Source: Desulfovibrio sp. (GTDB lineage: Bacteria; Desulfobacterota; Desulfovibrionia; Desulfovibrionales; Desulfovibrionaceae). Taken from it: 64,000 nt of DNA. Position 1 is the first letter of the stretch. Every line of letters begins with the position of its first letter. Below are positions 59,845 through 64,000 of this stretch, piece after piece. The notes below the pieces were generated by a model, which saw only the letters and a program-made list of their open reading frames with translations, did not search any database and had not been told where the DNA came from. Where the stretch lies: NCBI RefSeq assembly GCF_019424165.1, contig NZ_JAHZAA010000001.1:124001-188000 (forward strand), in the 5' to 3' direction. Position numbers and translations under genes: made by a program.

Positions 59845-62460
59845 ATGATTCATGTATACAATAAAAAAAATCGTTCCGCTATCTGGTTGCCCTTGCTGGC
59901 GTGCTTTTTATGGCTTGTTTTTACAATGGGCCTGTATCGGCAGGCCTTGCGTGTTGACGAGGCGCACCGGCTGGAGCTGGAGCACACAAGGCTTTCCACT
60001 GTGGCGCGCCAGCTTATGGATGCGCGTAACTGGAACGCGGCTCATGGCGGTGTATACGTGCTTGAAAGTGAGTACGGCAAGCCGAATCCCTGGCTGCCGG
60101 CAGGGGAGCGCACCGTAACCACGGGCGATGGCCGTACCCTTGTGCTTATGAATCCGGCCTATATGAGCCGCCAACTGGCCGAGCGTAATTCCGAACCCGG
60201 CATAGAAATCAGCATTATCAGCAATATGCCCCTGCGGCCGGAAAATATGGCCGACATCTGGGAGAATGACGCCCTGGGCCAGTGTACCGTGGGCGCACGG
60301 GAAGTTTTCAGCGCGCCGCAGCCGGGCAGCCACGGAAAGCTGCGCCTTTTGAGCGTGCTTGTGGCGCAGCCGAGCTGCCTGCGCTGTCATGTCAGCCGCA
60401 AGGTGGGTGAGGTGCTCGGCGGTATAAGCGTCAGTCAGGACGGTGAGGCCTATGTGCACAATGCGGCTTTGCAGCAGCGCAATATGCGCATGCTTTACGC
60501 CTTGCTGGCCTTTACCGGAGTTCTGGCCATCGGCGGCCTGACGCTTAATCTTACGCGGCGGCGCTGGCTGGCCGAAGAGGCCAGCCGCATGAAAAGCGCC
60601 TTCATGGCGCGGTTGAGTCACGACATGCGCACGCCCCTCACGGCCATTCTGGGTATGAGCGAGCTTTTACAGCATCAGAACGTTGCGGAGCGGGACCGTA
60701 AAAAAGCCCTGCGCTATCTTACCCAGGCGGGCAGCGCCCTGCTGGAAATGGTGCGCGACATTACAGACCACGCAACCCTTGAGCAGGGTGTCCTTCATCT
60801 GCGCACGGCGCCGTTCAGCCTGCGCGCCTGCCTGGCTGACTGCGTGGCCCTGTACAGCCCCGTTGCCGAGGCCAAGGGGCTGGATATTGACCTGGATGTG
60901 GATAGCGGCCTGCCCGACGCCGTGGCGGGTGACAATTTTCGTCTGCGCCAGGCCTTGGGCAATCTTGTCAGTAATGCCGTAAAATTTACCGAAATGGGTC
61001 GGGTGCGTATTTGTGTGGAGCCGGGCGCTGTGCAGGCCCGCAAGAAGGGCGAAGACGGCTCCGCCCGCCTGTGCCTCAGAATTCTGGTGCAGGATACCGG
61101 GCCTGGGCTGCGTGAAGAAGACGCCGAGCGTATTTTTGAAAGCTTCCAGCGCGGCAGCGATGCTTCGGGCGCGCCGGGGACGGGGCTTGGTCTGTACATT
61201 GCGCGCACCATTGCGCGCCGTATGGGCGGGGATGTCAGTGTGGCGTCTTCGCCGGGCGGCGGGTCCTGTTTTACCCTTGAGGTTTGGCTGCACCTGCCTG
61301 GGGATGGTTCGGAACCCGGATCAGGGCCGGGATTGAAGCCGGATGGCAAAAGCGGTGGCGGGTCCGGCGGTCTGCCGGCAGGTCTTGCGCCGGGGGATGC
61401 TGCCGTGCCGCGTGCGGAAGCTGGGCCGGAACATTCCGGTAACGCTGCCGGCTTTGCTGTACCCGGGAGCGGCAGCCATACTGCCGGGACCTCCTGCACA
61501 GCGCACAACTCCGGTGAACCTTCCTGCTGCGGCAGTCTTGAGGGAGATTCCGGCACGGCGGAAAAACCGGAAGCCCCCTGTTTTAAAGGCTGTCGCATTC
61601 TTGTGGCCGAAGACAATGAGGCCAACAGGTATATTATGGAGCATATGCTCAAGGGTGAAGGCGCGCGCGTATGTATGGCAAAAGACGGCAGCGCCGCCTT
61701 GGCAGCCCTGCACGAAAGCCCCTGGGATCTGCTTATCCTGGATTCGCGCATGCCCGGCGTAAGCGGGCTGGACGTTCTGCGGGCCGTGCGTGAAGGCCAT
61801 ACCTGCGCCCCGCCGGAGCAGAAGGCAATCATTTATACCGCGGCATTGAACGCCGAAGACAGGCGCATCTGCGAAGACCTGGGTGCAGACCGTATTCTGC
61901 TCAAGCCCCTCACCTTTGCCGGGCTGCGCAGCGAACTGGCCGCCCTCCTTTTTGACAGGCAGCAAGATGCCCGCGTGGAGGCTGCCCCGGAGCCGGGGCG
62001 TGAACCCCTTGTTCCTTTGCCGGACCCGGCATCCGCGTCGAAGACGAAGGTTGCACCCGCGGTCTGGAACCGGCCGGAAGCCCTCGCGGCCCTTGACGAT
62101 GATGAGGATCTGCTGCGGCGTCTGGCGCGGGTGCTTTGCGAAGACCTGCGCAACAGGGAAGCCCATATAGCGGCCGCCCGGAACGCGGGGGACAGCGCAA
62201 CGCTGCGGCGTCTGGCCCATGCCGTAAAAAATTCCGCCGGGGCCATGCGCCTTGATCTTTTGCAGGCCCGTGCCGGAGAGGCGGAAATGTCCGAAGACAA
62301 TGCCCTTCCGGCGTCCGTGGAGCGCATGCGCTGCGCCATGCGCGAGGCCCTGCTTCTGCTTGAGGCGGAACCGGGCTGCATGCAGACTCCGGAAAAAGCC
62401 GTACCCAGTGCCGGGGCCGTCCTTTGTTCCGGTGCGGCGTCACAGAGAGGAGAGAGCTGA
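59845..62460 (+). CDS. Hybrid histidine kinase with a periplasmic c-type heme sensor domain
   Basis: An 871-residue kinase. Membrane helices at about 12-32 and 213-236 bracket a DUF3365-like (Tll0287-type) periplasmic domain with RNWNAAHGGVYVLESEYG and a c-heme site, Cys178-Leu-Arg-Cys181-His182. The HisKA domain follows with His259 in ARLSHDMRTPLTAILGMSEL, then the HATPase (LGNLVSNAVKFTE, GTGLGLYIARTIARRMGG). A Gly/Ser/Pro-rich linker, a receiver (Asp633 in LLILDSRMPG) and a C-terminal Hpt-like helix (His792 in RLAHAVKNSAGAM) complete a phosphorelay. The stop overlaps the regulator start by one base. By position it corresponds to the kinase near nrfHA in D. vulgaris; nitrite, NO or redox sensing via heme is inferred. 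Confidence 0.9.
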   Translation: MIHVYNKKNRSAIWLPLLACFLWLVFTMGLYRQALRVDEAHRLELEHTRLSTVARQLMDARNWNAAHGGVYVLESEYGKPNPWLPAGERTVTTGDGRTLVLMNPAYMSRQLAERNSEPGIEISIISNMPLRPENMADIWENDALGQCTVGAREVFSAPQPGSHGKLRLLSVLVAQPSCLRCHVSRKVGEVLGGISVSQDGEAYVHNAALQQRNMRMLYALLAFTGVLAIGGLTLNLTRRRWLAEEASRMKSAFMARLSHDMRTPLTAILGMSELLQHQNVAERDRKKALRYLTQAGSALLEMVRDITDHATLEQGVLHLRTAPFSLRACLADCVALYSPVAEAKGLDIDLDVDSGLPDAVAGDNFRLRQALGNLVSNAVKFTEMGRVRICVEPGAVQARKKGEDGSARLCLRILVQDTGPGLREEDAERIFESFQRGSDASGAPGTGLGLYIARTIARRMGGDVSVASSPGGGSCFTLEVWLHLPGDGSEPGSGPGLKPDGKSGGGSGGLPAGLAPGDAAVPRAEAGPEHSGNAAGFAVPGSGSHTAGTSCTAHNSGEPSCCGSLEGDSGTAEKPEAPCFKGCRILVAEDNEANRYIMEHMLKGEGARVCMAKDGSAALAALHESPWDLLILDSRMPGVSGLDVLRAVREGHTCAPPEQKAIIYTAALNAEDRRICEDLGADRILLKPLTFAGLRSELAALLFDRQQDARVEAAPEPGREPLVPLPDPASASKTKVAPAVWNRPEALAALDDDEDLLRRLARVLCEDLRNREAHIAAARNAGDSATLRRLAHAVKNSAGAMRLDLLQARAGEAEMSEDNALPASVERMRCAMREALLLLEAEPGCMQTPEKAVPSAGAVLCSGAASQRGES

Positions 62461-63995
62461 TGGCCCGTATTCTGGTGGTGGATGACGAAGCCCTTATGCG
62501 AACCATGGCTGAAGTGGTGTGTACGCGCATGGGCCACGAGGTGCTGCTGGCAGAGAGCGTCAGCCAGGGGCTGGAGCTTGGCCGCCAGGGTGTGGACGTG
62601 GTGCTGCTTGATGTCTGGCTGCCCGACGGCAACGGCCTTGAGTGGCAGGGCGACTTTGCCCATCTGCCCGGCATGCCCGATGTGGTCATTATTACGGGAC
62701 ACGGTGACGGCGATGCCGCCGAGGCGGCCCTGCGCTCCGGAGCCTGGGAGTTTCTGACCAAGCCGCTCAAGGTGCGTGATATCGAGCAATGCCTGCGCCA
62801 TGTGCTGACTTTTCGCGAAAACCGGGTTCCGGGGCCGGAATCGCTGCTGGTGGACAGCGGCCATGTTCTGGGCTCGGGCATGGGTATGAGCCGCGCCCTC
62901 AAGCTTCTGGCCCAGGCCGCGCAAAGCGAGGTCAATGTGCTTTTGCTGGGCGAAACGGGCGTGGGCAAGGAAGTTTTCGCCAAGGCGCTGTACCGCAACA
63001 GCGCGCGTGCCGCCAGACCCTTTGTTACCGTAGACTGTGCTTCCCTGCCGGATAATCTTGTGGAAAGCCATCTTTTCGGCCACAGCCGGGGAGCGTTTAC
63101 CGGGGCCGATCGCGCACGGGAAGGGCTTTTGCTGTCGGCCAACAAGGGTACGCTTTTTCTCGATGAAGTGGGTGATCTGCCCCAGGCCATACAGGGCGCC
63201 TTTTTGCGGGCGCTGGAACTACGGCGCTTCAGGCCGGTGGGTGACGTGCGCGAGGTCAGCAGCGACTTTCGCCTTGTGGCCGCCACCAACAGGGATATAG
63301 AAAGCATGGCCCGGGAAGGGACGTTTCGGGCTGACCTGCTGTACCGGCTTCAGGGTATGACCATTGTCATCCCGCCCCTGCGCGAGCGCAGGGATGAGGT
63401 TCCCGCGCTGGCCCGGCAGGCTGCAAGCCGTTTTTGCCTGCACAATGATCTGCCGCCCAAGGCTGTATCGGATGCCATGCTGGACGTGCTTATGGAATAT
63501 TCCTGGCCCGGGAATGTGCGCGAGCTGATTCACAGTGTGGAGCGCGCCTGTCTTGCGGCCGGGCAGGGGGATGAGCTTTTGCCTGCGCATTTGCCCACGC
63601 GCATGCGTGTGGATGAGGCGCGTCGCCGTATGGGCCGCGGGCCGGACAGCGGTACTGCCGATATTGCGGGCAGCGGGCAGGCCCCTGCGTGCAGTTTTTC
63701 CGGGGCGTTCTGCGGGGCCGTGCCGTCCGCGTCCGTTGGACAGGGCATGGGTGGAGAGAGCGCTTCCGGCAGGCATGCGGGCGGCTCCGTGGCTTCTGTT
63801 CTGCATCCGGGCTTGCCTCCTGTAGGGGCGGCAGGTGACGATCTGCCGGACTTGCGCCAATGGAAAGCACGGGCCGAAGAAGTCTATGTGCGGAGCATCT
63901 GGGGGGCCAGCAACGGCGACGCGCGCACGGCTGCCGGAATGGCCGGGGTTTCGCGCGGGCACTGGTACGAGCTTATGAAAAAGCACGGCCTGTAG
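62460..63995 (+). CDS. nrfR: Sigma-54-dependent response regulator (NrfR-like)
   Basis: A 511-residue NtrC-family activator. The receiver has the phosphorylation site Asp51 in VLLDVWLPDG. The AAA+ domain has Walker A GETGVGKE (164-171), the sigma-54 contact loop GAFTGA (211-216) and Walker B TLFLDE. A long Gly/Ala/Ser-rich linker (about 385-470) precedes the C-terminal Fis-type helix (ARTAAGMAGVSRGHWYELMK). The ATG overlaps the kinase stop (TGATG). In D. vulgaris, NrfR, a regulator of this class beside nrfHA, activates nitrite reduction. The name is given by analogy and position. Confidence 0.88.
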   Translation: MARILVVDDEALMRTMAEVVCTRMGHEVLLAESVSQGLELGRQGVDVVLLDVWLPDGNGLEWQGDFAHLPGMPDVVIITGHGDGDAAEAALRSGAWEFLTKPLKVRDIEQCLRHVLTFRENRVPGPESLLVDSGHVLGSGMGMSRALKLLAQAAQSEVNVLLLGETGVGKEVFAKALYRNSARAARPFVTVDCASLPDNLVESHLFGHSRGAFTGADRAREGLLLSANKGTLFLDEVGDLPQAIQGAFLRALELRRFRPVGDVREVSSDFRLVAATNRDIESMAREGTFRADLLYRLQGMTIVIPPLRERRDEVPALARQAASRFCLHNDLPPKAVSDAMLDVLMEYSWPGNVRELIHSVERACLAAGQGDELLPAHLPTRMRVDEARRRMGRGPDSGTADIAGSGQAPACSFSGAFCGAVPSASVGQGMGGESASGRHAGGSVASVLHPGLPPVGAAGDDLPDLRQWKARAEEVYVRSIWGASNGDARTAAGMAGVSRGHWYELMKKHGL

Positions 63996-64000
63996 GCTGT

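Overview
The window looks like a chromosomal segment of a Desulfovibrio-type sulfate reducer. It is GC-rich with a few AT-rich islands. The gene set fits that lineage: a cytochrome c nitrite reductase pair (NrfHA), a very large FAD/iron-sulfur lactate/glycolate-type dehydrogenase, many methyl-accepting chemotaxis proteins, a SahR-like ArsR-methyltransferase next to ahcY, and several hypothetical proteins of the kind conserved in Desulfovibrio. The species (for example D. desulfuricans or a gut relative) is inferred, not proven. I see no rRNA, tRNA, CRISPR array, prophage or complete insertion sequence.

Layout. 1-5.1 kb: a chemoreceptor, an AT-rich spacer, then the SAM-cycle pair sahR-ahcY. 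5.2-8.3 kb: a DUF721 protein, a small unknown and a membrane protein. 8.3-11.9 kb: a 1183-residue FAD/Fe-S oxidoreductase. 12.0-17.8 kb: a glutamine/glutamate/GABA island, with gadC-gadB on the minus strand and a second antiporter plus glutaminase on the plus strand, divergent from one AT-rich control region. 18.0-22.8 kb: a GlxA-type regulator facing a Tat-exported DJ-1/PfpI protein, an NfeD/SPFH pair and an unknown. 22.9-34.5 kb: one long minus-strand translation/RNA operon, rimP-nusA-ylxR-infB-ylxP-nrnA-truB-rpsO-pnp, with an apparent terminator (attenuator) in its leader and no rbfA. 35.0-41.0 kb: a PAS chemoreceptor, mutY, cyclophilin, a DinB-like protein and YceI. 41.4-46.3 kb: a tightly coupled helicase-thiL-glycosyltransferase-aldolase operon. 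46.9-50.5 kb: an unknown, an MnmM-like methyltransferase, speB (behind a consensus sigma-54 promoter and a terminator) and panB. 50.7-57.2 kb: a DyP peroxidase, an MrfA-like helicase fused to an exonuclease domain, an acyltransferase, an FMN reductase and a FlK-like thioesterase. 57.4-64.0 kb: nrfHA divergent from a c-heme hybrid histidine kinase and a sigma-54 response regulator.

How parts work together. Glutaminase can make glutamate plus ammonia, GadB converts glutamate plus a proton to GABA, and the two antiporters exchange substrate and product: a full acid-resistance or GABA-export module. The kinase/regulator pair sits across a shared intergenic region from nrfHA. That region has a sigma-54-like site for nrfH and a 20-bp-spaced direct repeat where an activator could bind.

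The least expected signal is a family of roughly 150-bp structured intergenic repeats (copies near 2.5, 34.9, 39.4, 40.4 and 56.7 kb, plus a 30-bp collapsed copy at 50.7 kb). They have TAGAGCAttttaacTTTGA-type inverted ends, and the edge TAG repeatedly serves as the stop codon of the neighbouring gene. Other strong leads are a possible ~70-nt sigma-54-driven pyrimidine-rich RNA ahead of speB and the helicase-exonuclease fusion.
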